Shown one piece after another: positions 5,825 through 5,900 of a stretch of DNA of 5,900 nt (the first letter of the stretch is position 1; each line of letters opens with the position of its first letter). The translations under genes and the position numbers were made by a program. Origin of the DNA: Acidobacteriaceae bacterium (GTDB lineage: Bacteria > Acidobacteriota > Terriglobia > Bryobacterales > Bryobacteraceae); assembly GCA_019245255.1 (NCBI GenBank), contig JAFARV010000869.1, positions 1 through 5,900 on the forward strand. The letters are read 5' to 3'. The notes under the pieces were generated by a model that was given only the letters and a program-made list of their open reading frames with translations, did not search any database and was not told the origin of the DNA.

Positions 5825-5900
5825 TGCGAACCGGGATCTGGATCCGCCAGGCGCTTTTGTGCTTGGCTTTAGCGCTGCCTGTAGCTGCGCAAAACGAAAC
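5824..5900 (+). CDS. Third gene of the sigma operon: exported protein of unknown function (only N-terminus present)
   Basis: ATG 5824 shares its first base with the stop codon of the anti-sigma gene (TGATG), and GAGGA ends three bases before it. The 25 visible codons encode a textbook signal peptide: Arg2 and Arg8, a hydrophobic core (ALLCLALALPV, 10-20) and a likely cut after V-A-A before Gln23. The mature protein starts at the window edge, so no domain can be read. Coupling to a sigma/anti-sigma pair suggests a periplasmic partner in signal sensing or an output protein of the same response; that is inference from position only. Confidence 0.75.
   Translation, partial: MRTGIWIRQALLCLALALPVAAQNE

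Overview
The window reads as chromosomal DNA of a moderately GC-rich, Gram-negative-type bacterium. The best guess is the phylum Acidobacteriota. That rests on the style of the proteins: an M1-type metallopeptidase with a long non-catalytic N-terminal domain ahead of the catalytic part, and a compact ECF sigma / zinc-binding anti-sigma operon whose anti-sigma begins with a W-T-D-D-D-L-I-A-Y-L-Y-G-V-G-P stretch. This is family recognition from memory, not a search, so the phylum is an inference. I see no transposase, integrase, CRISPR array, tRNA or rRNA.

Layout. Positions 564 to 1 (minus strand) hold the N-terminal 188 codons of a metallophosphoesterase with purple-acid-phosphatase-like metal motifs; its C-terminal part lies beyond the left edge. 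A 258-bp divergent intergenic region (565-822) carries a convincing minus-strand sigma-70-type promoter and, nearer the plus-strand gene, a pair of 12-nt direct repeats 28 bp apart. Positions 823-2277 (plus) encode a secreted 484-residue protein with a canonical Asp-box and other glycosidase/sialidase-like propeller motifs; its function is unknown. A 173-bp gap (2278-2450) contains a perfect 11-bp stem hairpin. Positions 2451-4694 (plus) encode a secreted 747-residue M1/gluzincin-type zinc metallopeptidase with an intact zinc site and catalytic Tyr, but without a recognisable GxMEN exopeptidase motif.

After a 48-bp gap comes a tight operon: ECF sigma factor (4743-5357), membrane anti-sigma factor with an H-x3-C-x2-C zinc motif (5354-5824, ATGA overlap), and the first 25 codons of an exported protein (from 5824, TGATG overlap) that runs off the right edge.

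How they fit together. The last three genes form a classical envelope-signalling module: the anti-sigma should hold the sigma factor at the inner membrane until a signal releases it, and the third, exported protein may be part of the sensing or of the response. The metallopeptidase and the propeller protein both have signal peptides, so four of the six genes act at or beyond the inner membrane. Nothing in the sequence proves that the sigma factor controls its neighbours. The clearest oddities are the peptidase without GxMEN, the tandem repeats in front of the propeller gene, and the lack of Shine-Dalgarno sequences, with -10-like boxes very close to the start codons, at the peptidase and sigma genes.
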